Source of the DNA: Lucinisca nassula
Taxonomy: Eukaryota > Mollusca > Bivalvia > Lucinida > Lucinidae
Reading direction: 5' to 3'
Assembly: GCA_963580285.1 (NCBI GenBank)
Contig: OY757020.1
Span: forward strand, 96,785,497 to 96,849,496
Length of the DNA stretch: 64,000 nucleotides
Both the position numbers and the translations under genes were made by a program. Numbering within the stretch: position 1 is the first letter of the stretch; each line of letters starts with the position of its first letter. Below are positions 33,338-44,104 of this stretch, one piece after another. Below the pieces are notes generated by a model. It was not told the DNA's origin, searched no databases, and worked only from the letters and a program-made list of their open reading frames with translations.

Positions 33338-34432
33338 GACAGATAGGTCTAAGCAAACAGTGCAGACCCAGATCAGACTGCTCCTGAATGAGCAGTCTGA
33401 TCAGGGTCTATACTGTTTGTCATTCCATCTGGGCCTTTTGGGCTCCTTGCTGGATCATGATAAAAATTTGCTAAAATTTTAGGAGAATTACAACAAGTTC
33501 TGAAGTAACCCAAGCCTTCTCTGATGAAAAAAGCCTTTTTTATTTTCTGATTTTGGCGGCTTTAAAGCAAAAAAAAACTAAAAATGCATCCATAGGACAG
33601 GGATGCCCCCGCCTGAAAATATGTCTAGGTTCGTATTCATCCATAGAAAGTTATTGACCGTGTTTAAGTTTTGGACCCTTTTTTCACATTTGACCACTAA
33701 GTATGACCTTAACCTTGGAAGTAAGGACATTGGTTTTGTGTGAGGCAGATTGTCTCATGATGGCCAACATTCCTGCCAAGTAATTTCAAAATCCATCCAG
33801 AGGTAAGAAAGTTATTGACTGCGTTTAAGTTTCGGATCATTTTTTTTTTATCATCTTTGGCCTCTAAGTATGACCTTGACCTTTGAGATACAGATCTGGG
33901 TTTGCACGCTACACATTGTCTCATGATAATTAACATTTCTTCAAAGTAATTTCAAAATCCATCCAGAAATAAGTAAGTTATTGACTGCGTTTAAGTTTCG
34001 GACCCTTTTTTTTTACGTTTGACCTCTAAGTATGACCTTTACCTTGGAAGTACGGACCTGGGTTTTGCACGTGACACATCGTCTCATGATGGTTAAAATT
34101 TCTACAAAGTAATCTCAAAATCCATCCAGAAACAAGAAAGTTATTGACTGCGTTTAAGTTTCGGACACCTTCTTTTTACCTTTGACCTCTAAGTATGACC
34201 TTGACCTTGGAGGTACGGACCTGGGTTTAGCATGTGACATGTCGTCTCATGATGGTTAACATTTCTGTCGAATTATTTTAAAATCCATCAAGAAATAAGG
34301 AAGTTATTGACTGTGTTTAAGTTTCGGACGCACAGATGAACGGATGCACGGACGGACGAACGGATGCACGGACGGACAGGGGCAACGCTATATGCCCTTT
34401 CCACCATTCTTCGAATGGCGCGGGCATAAAAA
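33338..34432 (+). repeat. Segmental tandem duplication, unit 2, and element tail
   Basis: Repeats 32394-33320 with only scattered differences, then runs through gacggacgaacggatgcacgg and a terminal hairpin (tgccctttccaccattcttcgaatggcgcgggcata). Confidence 0.85.
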
Positions 34433-34729
34433 AGCTTTGAACAGCAAGAGAAGACTCGGGTTAGTCCTGAAGGTGTCCGAAGTTCTAGGATTTTTTATGG
34501 TAGTTTGTTTTTTTTTAGATGAAAATTTTTGATAGTCTAAACATAGACTGTTTGTGCTAATTAGAACCACGTCCAACAATTAGGTTTGACAAAATCATCT
34601 CCTGCGTCATTGTGGAGCATACAGCATAAATATGAATGGGGGTGTCTACAAGAAAAATAGAGAGAGAGAGATAAAGAGAGAATGACCTAAACAGTGTTGA
34701 TGAGGATGTAAAACCTCAACACAATAACA

Positions 34730-34942
34730 TTAACCCTTATCTTGCTGTTCACGACAACCCCTATCTTTGCAAACAGTGTAGATCCAGATCAGATGGCTTC
34801 TGAAGAAGCCATCTGATCAGGATCTACACTGTTTGGCATTCAGTTTATTAATTTGTAGCAATAAATTAGATCAAGTAATTTGATTGGATGATAGACAGAA
34901 ATGGGTGTGGCTTAAATTAATATTCAGCAAGATAAGGGTTAA
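34730..34942. mobile_element. TTAA MITE (213 bp), copy 7
   Basis: Exact TTAA pair, TTAACCCTTATCTTGCTG start, central hairpin intact. Confidence 0.8.
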
Positions 34943-35332
34943 CTTTACAAGAGCTCCATTGCGTGAAAACCTGTCTTCAGGACTAGACAGGTAAGACACA
35001 ACCTGGCCTGATTAGCATCAGTCTTGAAATTTTATATATGAAATTCTAACACAGCACGCCTATATAGGCAATGGAAAACAACTGTGTTTTATTCTACAAC
35101 AAATCACGGCTAGGAAGAGCGTGACAAATGACGTCATTAAAAACTGCCAATTGATGACGTCACTAGTCGATTTCCTTGACGTTAGATGGTGTAACGTCAT
35201 TTTCTTGCATCGAAAACATTAAATGCATGTATTTCAGTCGTTAATTTAAGCAGGATTTCTTCTAACAATGGCGAAAAGTTGTGAGATTTTGAAGGAAACA
35301 ACAACATTATTGCCGATTTTCAGCGTGTTAGA

Positions 35333-35492
35333 TCAGCTCTAGTCTGTGATTTATTGAGTAATAAATCGCAGTTTGTCGGTCAGTTGTAAGTAGACAAATC
35401 ACGCGCGCTATGCGCTCGTGATTTGTCTACTTTACAACTGATCTCCAAACTGTGATTTATTACTCAACAAATCACAGTTAGAGCTGATCTAT
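35333..35492. repeat. 160-bp inverted repeat
   Basis: GATCAGCTCTAGTCTGTGAT at the left; the right end is its complement, with GTAGACAAATCACGCGCGC forming the inner arm. Arms of about 70 bases with a small unpaired centre. Confidence 0.7.
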
Positions 35493-35526
35493 TTCTTAAG
35501 CAAGAGATAGAGTACTATCTAAGTAG

Positions 35527-35739
35527 TTAACCCTTGTCCTGCTGAATATTTATACATGCCACACCCACTATCGATTATCAACCAATCAGATTACTTGATG
35601 CAAATTATTGCAACAAATTCACAATCTGAATGGCAAACAATGCAGATCCTGATCAGATGGCTTCGTCAGAAGCCATCTGATCTGGATCTTCATTGTTTGG
35701 AAAATAAGGCATATCCGGGATCTGCAGGACAAGGGTTAA
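35527..35739. mobile_element. TTAA MITE (213 bp), copy 8
   Basis: Inverted orientation, CCCTTGTCCTGCTG end, exact TTAA pair. Confidence 0.8.
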
Positions 35740-35751
35740 CATAAAGGTGCT

Positions 35752-35875
35752 GATCCCGGTCAACACTATTAGGTCATTTTGGAGACGTTGCTTCCTATAT
35801 ATGCTCTGCGAGGAAGCACCATTAGGCCCAATCTATTTCTCCAAGCCCCAGTGGGCGGGAGAGCTTTTCATCAGA
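35752..35875 (-). mobile_element. SINE family A, internally deleted
   Basis: Joins the GTCATTTTGGAGACGTTGCT tail part straight to the GCGAGGAAGCACC..CCCAGTGGGCGGG head. Confidence 0.6.
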
Positions 35876-36337
35876 AATGTCATACTGCTGTGATATCGTA
35901 CAGCTACTAATGAGTATCTACAACATACATTTGCATGCAGATATAAGCAAAATATTAGTACCTTTCCAATGGAAAAAAAAACTGCCTTATCCGTAGCTAT
36001 GAAAATCTCTTAGTTGGGTATATAGGTCAGTAAACACAATTTAGCTTGATGCAGACATATGTCTATGAAGTACAAAGATATACAGTAGAACTTTGATGGC
36101 TAGAACACCGCTGGCTCGGTTACCATGGCTGAGTCGAACCCTTTCTTGAGTTCCTAGGGAATATCGCTATATAAGAAATAGTAAGGAGGAAATTTAGGCT
36201 ATTTTCGTTCCTTATCTCGCAAATGTATGCTGTGTGTACATATTAGAATCGCCTCAACAAGGCGATTCTAATGATTACACGCATCAAAAATTTATATCAT
36301 AGAACACCGAAAAGAAGGAGTTTCACGGTTTGTAAAG

Positions 36338-36547
36338 TGTCGAGTATCGAGTCAAAAATGTCGAGTATCGAGTTGAAATTGTCGAGTATCGAGTTGAAAT
36401 TGTCGAGTATCGAGTCAAAAAAGTCGAGTATCGAGTCAAAATTGTCGAGTATCGAGTTAAAAAAGTCGAGTATCGAGTTGAAATTGTCGAGTATCGAGTC
36501 AAAAAAGTCGAGTATCGAGTCAAAGTTGTCGAGTATCGAGTTAAAAG
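36338..36547 (+). repeat. 21-bp tandem repeat, left inverted arm
   Basis: About ten units of GTCGAGTATCGAGTYRAAAWW. As 21 is divisible by three, several frames stay open on both strands; no protein is implied. Confidence 0.9.
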
Positions 36548-36732
36548 GTTTGACAAAAAAAAACTAGTTTTAAGTCCCCATTCAGGACCATTTTCCTAAC
36601 TTTTACTCAAAGACAATCGACCCGTCCGCGCTATCAGCACTTTCATTTTTTTATTGAACTTTGAAGGTAAACGTATATTATATCTGTACATTAGCATACA
36701 ATTATATAAAAAGAAAACTGACCATAATAAAA

Positions 36733-37033
36733 TGGCCCCCGCCCATCAGGGCTTGAAGAAATAGATGGGCTGCATGATACTTCCACGCAGTGCTGAAACC
36801 GACCCGCACGCGAGTACTGGTAAACAGCTTAGAGGATTTAAGCCTGCCCAGGCAAAGCAGTGCGAGTCGGCCCGTCCATGCTTATAAACACTATTGGTTT
36901 CATTGGACGGCAGGACTTGAGATGCCATTTCATATCAATGTCGGGTAAAAATCCCACAAAATTGGAAGCAACGTCTCCAAAATGACCTATACAGTGTTGA
37001 CAGGGACGTTAAACCTCAAATCAAACAAACAAA
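36733..37033 (+). mobile_element. SINE family A, full length
   Basis: CCCCGCCCATCAGGGCTTG head to AAATCAAACAAACAAAAC tail, nested in the Foldback-like element. Confidence 0.8.
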
Positions 37034-37457
37034 ACCATAATAAATACTTTTTCTGAATCTATTTTATTAACCTCAGTAGCACTTCCAAGATGAGAAATCT
37101 TCTCTCAACTGATCATTGTTTTGGTGTAAAAGCTATTAATTATCCAGTAAATGGGCTGCATTTGTTAGGGCAGCATGTATAATGTCCATTAATATCAGCT
37201 TTGGCATCCAGTGTTTGTTTTAGTTTATTTTAATAGGTGCATTTTGATGCTAGGCACATCAGTTGGGAATTACAAGATTTAATGTTTCAAGACACTCAAA
37301 TATTGTTTATCTGTAAGGGGAAAATTGTTGCTTTGCACATTTTGTACCAAAAGGAATCTTCCACCATATACAGAATAAGTCCATTTCAAAATTTAGGGGT
37401 GTCATGTTGTTTTTTCTTCAAAAACTACTAGAAAATTTGCTGGAAATTTTGCAAATC
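37034..37457. other. No feature recognised
   Basis: AT-rich interior of the Foldback-like element. An open frame at 37237-37431 (plus) has no splice or family support. Confidence 0.4.
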
Positions 37458-37735
37458 ATTACGAAAACACGCCTATACAAATACATTATAATTCTTACCA
37501 CCAAAAAAAGATAATTTTCAGATGAAAAATTTCGATATTTTTCTTATTTCTGCTCAAAACATATTATGGGGATACTCGTTAGAACCGCCCCGACGAGGCG
37601 GTTCTAACGAGTACCCACAATCTATGTTTTTGAGCAGAAATAAGAAAAAAATAATTTATACCCCTGCAAACCCCAGTTTAACTATATAAAACTGGGTTTT
37701 AAGGGGGTCAAATTTATGTAGGTGTGTTTTCGTGA
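37458..37735. mobile_element. ATCACGAAAACAC-type MITE, intact
   Basis: Inverted ends TTACGAAAACACGCCTATA / ATCACGAAAACACACCTA, and a perfect hairpin GTTAGAACCGCCCCGACGAG and complement. Confidence 0.8.
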
Positions 37736-38067
37736 TGAGTGAAGGTCATTCTGCGTCTTCTGATCTGGGCCTGCACTGTTTGCTTACTAATTACTGTTTT
37801 GGTGTTTCCTGTACAAATAGGTTAAAATGAACAATAAAAAAGAGGAAAAATAAAATTGTCAGTGTAGATGTGTTGCATACTAAATTTATAAATATTTGGT
37901 ATATTAGATCACTTTAGGACCACTGTTGCCCTAGATCAGCAAAATTAGCTTGTTAAAATGATGACATATTTTAGGATAAAACAAACAAACACAAGTCATT
38001 ATTTTTGAGTTATTGCTTGTTCAAATAAGACATACCTGCAAAGTCATGCTGCAGAATTATGTTAGTG

Positions 38068-38368
38068 TTAACTCGATACTCGACAATTTTAACTCGATAC
38101 TCGACATTTTTAACTCGATACTCGACAATTTTGACTCGATACTCGACTTTTTTAACTCGATACTCGACAATTTTGACTCGATACTCGACTTTTTTGACTC
38201 GATACTCGACTTTTTTGACTCGATACTCGACAATTTTGACTCGATACTCGACTTTTTTGACTCGATACTCGACAATTTCAACTCGATACTCGACTTTTTT
38301 AACTCGATACTCGACAATTTTGACTCGATACTCGACTTTTACAACTCGATACTTGATACTCGACAAAA
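38068..38368 (-). repeat. 21-bp tandem repeat, right inverted arm
   Basis: About fourteen units of AACTCGATACTCGACWWTTTT, the reverse complement of the left arm. Confidence 0.9.
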
Positions 38369-38547
38369 AGAAACCCTCGAAAAGAAGTCCCATACTATCA
38401 CCTTTACGCCTCCTGACAGTAACCCTCAGTGGCTCGAACTACCCCTGTCTCGAACAGAATTACGTGGTCCTAAAGGTGTTCGAGCCATTGAAGTTCGACT
38501 GTAAGAGGGTTTAACAGTTTATGACAACTGCGTTGTAAGATAGTTAC

Positions 38548-38686
38548 CAGCCCCTGATTCACCACTGACAAGAAGGCACTGATTTCCTTGCTGATGCTGT
38601 AGGTTATGGAAAGCCCGGGCACCAAGGGCATAGATATGAGGTGGGAGCTCTTTCAGGGTCTTAGCTGCACCATACTGATGTCCAAC
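38548..38686 (-). CDS. Myosin exon 3 (P-loop)
   Basis: Begins VGHQYGAAK, passes LPPHIYALGARAF (normally PHIFA in the family) and ends in LLVSGESGA with one base of the next glycine codon. With exon 4 this completes the ATP-binding P-loop GESGAGKT (residues 100-107). Acceptor TAG, donor GTAACT, phase 1. Confidence 0.93.
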
Positions 38687-38699
38687 CTATGAGATAAAA

Positions 38700-38960
38700 G
38701 AAACTAGAGTGTTCACAAGGGTTTTCTACAATTTGACCTACAGACCTACTTCTGACCCGACATGATCAATATTCAAACTCCCGAAGTATTGTCATGATGA
38801 TCATTCAGAACAAGTTTGATGATGATTTGACCAAATCTGTGGCCTCTACAGTGTTCACAAGAAAAGTTTACATACACATGATGCACGACGCATGACGATG
38901 TCGGGCAGCTCACAGTCACAAAAGCTCATCATGGCCTTCAGTCAGGTGTGCAAAAAAAAA
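38700..38960 (+). repeat. Dispersed repeat (gagtgttcacaagg)
   Basis: Two copies of AGTGTTCACAAG within it and catgacgatg..gggcagctcac near the end suggest a tandem-core-type element remnant. Low certainty. Confidence 0.35.
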
Positions 38961-39149
38961 AAACAAACATGTATACATCGGTGTAGAACTTGCAATGTAT
39001 AAAAGGGATATTGGAAATGAAAACATTTTTTGCTAAAAAAAAACAGCATCACTGTATCTCAAAATAAAACATTTTCCTGTACACATGACATGAACTGCCC
39101 TCCTCTTGAGCACATATCTTTCCTTTAACAGTAGCTGCCCATATTTGGA

Positions 39150-39200
39150 GAAAAGGGTTTTGGGTCGATCGGTTTACGATCGACCCAAATTTACTAAATG
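39150..39200. repeat. Short palindrome
   Basis: TTTGGGTCGATCGGTTTACG followed by ATCGACCCAAA. Confidence 0.5.
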
Positions 39201-39344
39201 GCCAAACTGAAATCATGCAGTTGTCCATGTGACCATCACTGATTTGGGAAAACCAATATTATGTTTTATTAATAGAACTTAAAAAGTTGCGCTATTTTTA
39301 TTGATGCAACAAGAGCTATCTATAGAGTCTTGACAGGAATCATG

Positions 39345-39425
39345 TGCTGGATAATACCCAGATCAGACGCCGCGGAATGTGGCGTCTGATCAGCAGGTTC
39401 CACAGGAACTTCACTGTTTGCTTAA
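39345..39425. repeat. Hairpin (gatcagacgccgcgg type)
   Basis: CAGATCAGACGCCGCGGAAT and GTGGCGTCTGATCAG; a near copy lies at 42860-42920. Confidence 0.55.
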
Positions 39426-39774
39426 ACAGTGGCATTTGAGGGTTAAACGAAATAGTATAAGAATGCCAGGTTGCTCACGTAATGAAAGAAAAACAATATA
39501 TTAATCCAAGCCACGATGTCACGTGACATCTTTCAGAACATTCTATTTATAAAACTGTTACACAAATGTGTGCCAAGTCGAGCAAAAATAGACTTTTCGC
39601 ACTCCTGCTAAGAACTTAATTTTAGAACCCTGAAATGTTTAAGTGCAAAATGAGTAACCCAGACTTTATAGGTGCTACCGTTATTAGACATACAGCGTAG
39701 ACAAAGATCGGATATAGAGTACATTGCTTCTGATCAGGTCGGCACTGTTCGCCATATGTATGCAACAACAGTTT

Positions 39775-40433
39775 TGAACACTAGAATTTGTTTTTCTCCA
39801 AAAACACAGATGTCTCCCCCGTTTTTGACTGCTAAGTATAACCTTGGCATTGGAGGTATTGAGCTGGGTCTTGTGTGCAACACATCATCTAATGAAGATG
39901 AACATTTCTGCATAGGAACTTTAAAAATGTTCATAGAAAAATAAAAAAGTTATTGGCCGTAAACAAAAAAAGCACTTTTTTACCTTTGACCTCTAAGTAT
40001 TGCCTTGACCTTTGCAGTACAACACATCGTCTCATGATGGTTAACATTTCTGCCAAGTAATTTCATAATCCATCAAAGAATAAGGAAGTTATTGACTGTC
40101 CTTTTTTTTTACCTTTGACCTCAAGTTATGACCTTGACATTGGAGGTATGGACCTTGGTCTTGCACATGACTCATGGTCTAATGACGGTGAACATTTATG
40201 CATGGTTACTTTATAAAGTCCATCCAGAAATAAAAAGTTAATGACTGGACACAAAAAAACAAACTTTTTTTACCTCTGACCTCTTAGTATGACCTTGATC
40301 TTGGAGGTACCGACCTGGGTCTAGCGTGCACCACATGGTCTCATGATGGTTAACATTTCTGCCAAGTAATTTCACAATCTATCCAGGAAGAAGAAAGTTA
40401 TTGACTGAACACTAAAAAAAAGGCCCTTTTTGT
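39775..40433 (+). repeat. ~155-bp tandem-core array (left part)
   Basis: Same family as 8090-9354, from the CTAGAATTTGTTTTTCTCC start. Interrupted at about 40434. Confidence 0.75.
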
Positions 40434-41062
40434 CCTCACTTTTAGCATACATTATAATGGGCACAAATTACCAAAATGACAAAGGGCCACAACTCACAAA
40501 GTATTTTTCGGAATTTTGTCAGGGCAATAACTCTTGAAAGGGGCATAATCCAGATGAGAAAAAAATGCTTGTCAGCTAATTTTCCATCAGGAATGCATAT
40601 ATGAAATTTCAAAACCATAGCATACACGGTTCTAAAGTTATGCTTTGCATCACTTTTAGCATATATTACAATGGGCACAAATTACTAAAATGACAAAAGG
40701 GCCATACCTCACAAAGTGTTTTTCGGAATTTTGTCAAAAATTAATCAGTCGTTCCACTTATCACCACCAATATGTTCACCAACTTTCAAGGCTCTAGCTC
40801 CAATAGTTTTTGAGATATCTTGCTGACAAAATTCTATTAAAAAAAATTCCAAGGGCAATAACTCTTGAAGGGGACATAATCCGGACGAGAAAAAAAATAC
40901 CTGTCAGCTAATTTTCCATGAGGAATCCATATATGAAATTTCAAAACCCTAGCATACACGGTTCTTTAGTTATGCTATGCATCAAAAGCGTAATGGACGA
41001 ACTGACGAATGAACCAGAACCAATATGCCCCTCCAACTTTTTCAAAGTTGGGGGCATAATAA
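40434..41062 (+). mobile_element. Nested tandem-core element (ttttagcatac type)
   Basis: Two and a half diverged ~240-bp cores (ACAATGGGCACAAATTAC, TTTCGGAATTTTGTCA, gggcaataactcttgaa) and a terminal hairpin GCCCCTCCAACTTTTTCAAA then GTTGGGGGCATA. Different from its host array. Confidence 0.7.
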
Positions 41063-42305
41063 GAAAGTTATTGACAGAACACAAAAAAGGCCCTTTTTCT
41101 ACCTTTAACCTCTAGGTATGACCTTGACCTTTCAGGTACCAAACTGGGTCATGTGTGCAACACATCATGTCATGGTGGTTAACATTTCTGCCTAGCAATT
41201 TCAAAATCCATCTAAAAATAAGAAAGTTAATGACCAAACCCGAAAAAAGGCCCCATTTTTACCTTTAACCTCTATGTATGACCTTGACATTTTAGGTACC
41301 AAACTGAATCATGCATGCAACACATCGTCCCATGATAGTTAACATGTTTGCCAAGTAACTTCAAATTCTATTTAAAAATAAGCAAGTTATTGACAAAACC
41401 CGAAAAAAGGCCCCTTTTTTTACCTTTGACCTCTAAGTATGACCTTGACCTTTGAGGTACCAACCTGGGTCATGCGCACAACACATCGCCTTATATTGGT
41501 TAACATTTCTGCCAAGTGATTTCAAAATCCATCTCAAAATAAGAAAGTTATTGACAAAACCCGAAAAAAGGCCCCTTTTTGACCTTTGACCTCTAAGTAT
41601 GACCTTGACCTTTGAGGTACCGACCTGCCTCATGTGCACCACACATCGTCTCATGGTTGCTAATAATTATGCCAAATAATTTTAAAATCCATCTCAAAAT
41701 TAAAAAGTTATTGACCAAATACGAAAAAAAGGCCCCTTTTTTGACCTTTGACCTCTAAGTATGACCTTGACCTTTGAGGTACCGACCTGCCTCATGCGCA
41801 CCACACATCATCTTATGGTTGTTAATAATTATGCCAAGTAATTTTAAAATCCATCTCAAAATAAGAAAGTTATTGACCAAATACGAAAAAAAGGCCCCTT
41901 TTTTGACCTTTGACCTCTAAGTATGACCTTGACCTTTGAGGTACCGACCTGCCTCATGCGCACCACACATCGTCTTATGGTTGTTAATATTTCTGCCAAG
42001 TAATTATAAAATCCATCAAAAAATAAGAAAGTTATTGACTGGACACGATTTGCCCATACATACATGTATATACATACCAACAAACTTCCAAGGGAGATAA
42101 TTCAAAAAGTATAAATGCGAATGTTATAGTTCTTGCGCACTGCACGTCGTCTAATGCTGATTAATATTTATACCAAGTTTCGTGAAGATAGCTCTAATGG
42201 TTTTCAAGTTACAGAGCGGACACGAATGTGTGACAGACGGACAGACAGACGCCCGGGGAAAAACAATAGGTCTCTCCGAAAAATTTTTTTTCGGGGGAGA
42301 CATAA
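41063..42305 (+). repeat. ~155-bp tandem-core array (right part) and tail
   Basis: Seven units, several carrying TGACCTTTGACCT, then a unique tail with gacagacggacagacagac and the hairpin around tttcgggggagacata, as at 12000. Confidence 0.8.
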
Positions 42306-42497
42306 TGATTCAGAGCCGTACGCAGACTCTGAAAAGGGGCGGATGGAGGATGCGAATTTCAGGTATTTTGCAGAGGGTGAAAAACTGTATGAATCTGAAA
42401 TAATTTCCAAAAGATGGGAGGGGGCTGCGTTTACACCCTCCCCACTCTGTCAGAGCATAGCGCAAGAAGAAAATTCTGGACTGTGCTCATTTGTTTG

Positions 42498-42632
42498 ATT
42501 TTAGGTTTAACGCCCCCATAAACACTGTAAAGGTCATTTGGAGATGTTACTTCCAATGTTACGGGACTTTCAGCTCTGCGTGGAAGCATCATGCAGCCCA
42601 TCTATTTATTCAAGCCCCGATGGGCGGGGGCG
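42498..42632 (-). mobile_element. SINE family A, internally deleted
   Basis: Tail GTTTGATTTTAGGTTTAACG joined to the head GAAGCATCATGCAGCCCATC, ending cgatgggcggggg. Confidence 0.7.
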
Positions 42633-42639
42633 GGTGGAC

Positions 42640-42950
42640 TGTGCTCGTACACTTGGGCATTAGCAAACAGAATCTACATAATCAGACGCCACATAACGCG
42701 ATGTCTGATCAGCTCTACTGTGCTTGCTTAAAGTTAAACCAACTGTTTGATTCTCAGCTCAGGATTATTTTCCCAACCTACACTCAGTACTCTCAGTGCT
42801 TTGATTATCGATGCAACAAGAGCTATCTGTAAAGTCTTGACAGGAATCGTGTGCTGGAAAATACCCAGATCAGATGCCGCGGAATGTGGCGTCTGATCAG
42901 CAGGTTATACAGGAACTTCAGTCTGCTTAAATAGTGGCATTGGAGGGTTA
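42640..42950. repeat. Two related hairpin repeats
   Basis: AATCAGACGCCACATAACGC (about 42680) and CAGATCAGATGCCGCGGAAT (42865) stems; the second matches 39345. Confidence 0.5.
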
Positions 42951-42952
42951 TT

Positions 42953-43308
42953 TATCATATGACGTCGCCTCTGAAAGTGTAATAACGCCATGTAATATTT
43001 TCGATAATCCACTAGTGGATTAAATAAGCAAATTAGCTAGATACGTCCCGTAACGTCCCTAACGACGTCGCGTTTACTAACGTCGGAATATTGACATTTT
43101 TGTAACCAATTGGGAATAAAATGCGTTTTAAATGTCATATGATAAATAGAATCTTGCATTCGTGCTCATGTTTTATTGAATTTATTAAACTCGTTGAGGA
43201 AAAGGGATAAAATGCTCGGCAAAGCCTCGCATTTTATCCATTTTCCTCAACGCGTTTAATAAATTCCATAATACATGACCACTCATGTAAGCTCCTTTAT
43301 ATAAGAGG
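42953..43308. mobile_element. Catatgacgtc-type MITE, near-intact
   Basis: TTATCATATGACGTCGCCTC to CATGTAAGCTCCTTTATA with the central palindrome. Confidence 0.75.
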
Positions 43309-43525
43309 GTCCATTATGGGCCAGTTGTTCAAAACTAACAATGTAATTAGTTAACACACTTAAGATTTCAATCACAAAAATTATTGTCTTGTAAGGGTTA
43401 AGTCATCACTGGATAACTGCAGTCTGATCAGGGTCCACATTGTTTGCCTTTAAGCAAAAATAGATTTGATAAGACTGCTAGAACATTTTCAGATTCAGTT
43501 TTTCTTGGCACCTTCAGGGTTAACC

Positions 43526-43690
43526 CTAGAAGCCTCTGTGGTGTGGTGGTTATGCTACTCGGCTTGTAAACCAGGGATCGCAGGATCTATCCCGGGCTTC
43601 TCCAGACTTTTTGATGAGTCTTTAAACCGGGGTCCCGTCTCTGTATGACCTTAGCTGTTGGTGAGATGTAAAATTCAAACACTCACTCAG
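43526..43690 (+). mobile_element. tRNA-Thr-like SINE (family C)
   Basis: GTGGTGTGGTGGTTATGCTA (A-box), CTTGTAAACCAGGGATCGCA (anticodon arm like tRNA-Thr TGT), GATCTATCCCG (weak B-box). The acceptor stem does not close, so not a tRNA gene. Confidence 0.6.
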
Positions 43691-43989
43691 GGTTAACCCA
43701 TAAACTGCCAATACAACATCTGCAGGCATTATTTTCAAATGTTTTGCCTGTAAACCCCAATTTTATTATGTAGACATGTGGTTTAAGGTGGTCAAAACTA
43801 TATAGATGTGTTTTCATGATGATGTCACCTTTATTCATATATTTGTATGTTTTGTATATATGTTCTCTTACACCAGATGTGTGGCCTGAGCTCAGACAAA
43901 TAAAGTTCTGTTCTGTACATTTTTCACAAGAAGTAGGTAAGAAAGGAAATAACAATTGTTGTGACTGGCATATTAACCCATTGCATGCG

Positions 43990-44100
43990 GGGAAACTTTT
44001 AAAGGGTACCTTGGCAAGCAGTGCAGGCCCAGATCAGACGCCGCAGAACGCAGCGTCTGATCAGGGACTACACTGTTCGCTAACAGAATTTTCCACCAAA
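43990..44100. repeat. Hairpin repeat (gcgtctgatcagg type)
   Basis: CCAGATCAGACGCCGCAGAA and AACGCAGCGTCTGATCAGGG; flanking aaagggtaccttggcaa matches 56830. Confidence 0.6.
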
Positions 44101-44104
44101 AATA

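Larger units (their letters stand above)
36318..38378. mobile_element. Foldback-like element with tandem-repeat inverted ends
   Basis: 2,061 bp flanked by GAAAAGAAG at 36309-36317 and 38379-38387, a 9-bp target duplication. Ends read GAGTTTCACGG... and, reversed, GAGGGTTTCTTTTTGTCGAG, followed on both sides by 21-bp tandem repeats in inverted orientation. Repeat-built long inverted ends and a 9-bp duplication are the hallmarks of Drosophila FB-type (MULE-related) elements. The interior has only other repeats and no transposase. Confidence 0.75.
36083..38501. mobile_element. Tigger-like MITE T3, split by a 2.06-kb insertion
   Basis: Outer ends CAGTAGAACTTTGATGGCT and reverse, TA on both sides. 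Removing the insertion and one target copy leaves 349 bp, the same as T1 and T2. Confidence 0.85.

Noticed and set aside
36271..36567. 98-codon repeat protein candidate
   Set aside because: Same 21-bp array effect; it lies inside the left arm of the Foldback-like element.
38013..38514. Open frames of 120-160 codons on both strands giving heptad-like SSIELK / RYSTFLT repeats
   Set aside because: They arise because the tandem unit is 21 bp, divisible by three. No start, splice or codon signal, and the array is a transposon arm.
42133..42498. 121-codon plus frame after the tandem-core tail
   Set aside because: Begins inside the repeat tail and hairpin; no splice borders or family pattern.
43528..43605. 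tRNA-Thr gene
   Set aside because: Anticodon arm is convincing but T-arm and acceptor stem are degraded; same body as the copy at 19735.
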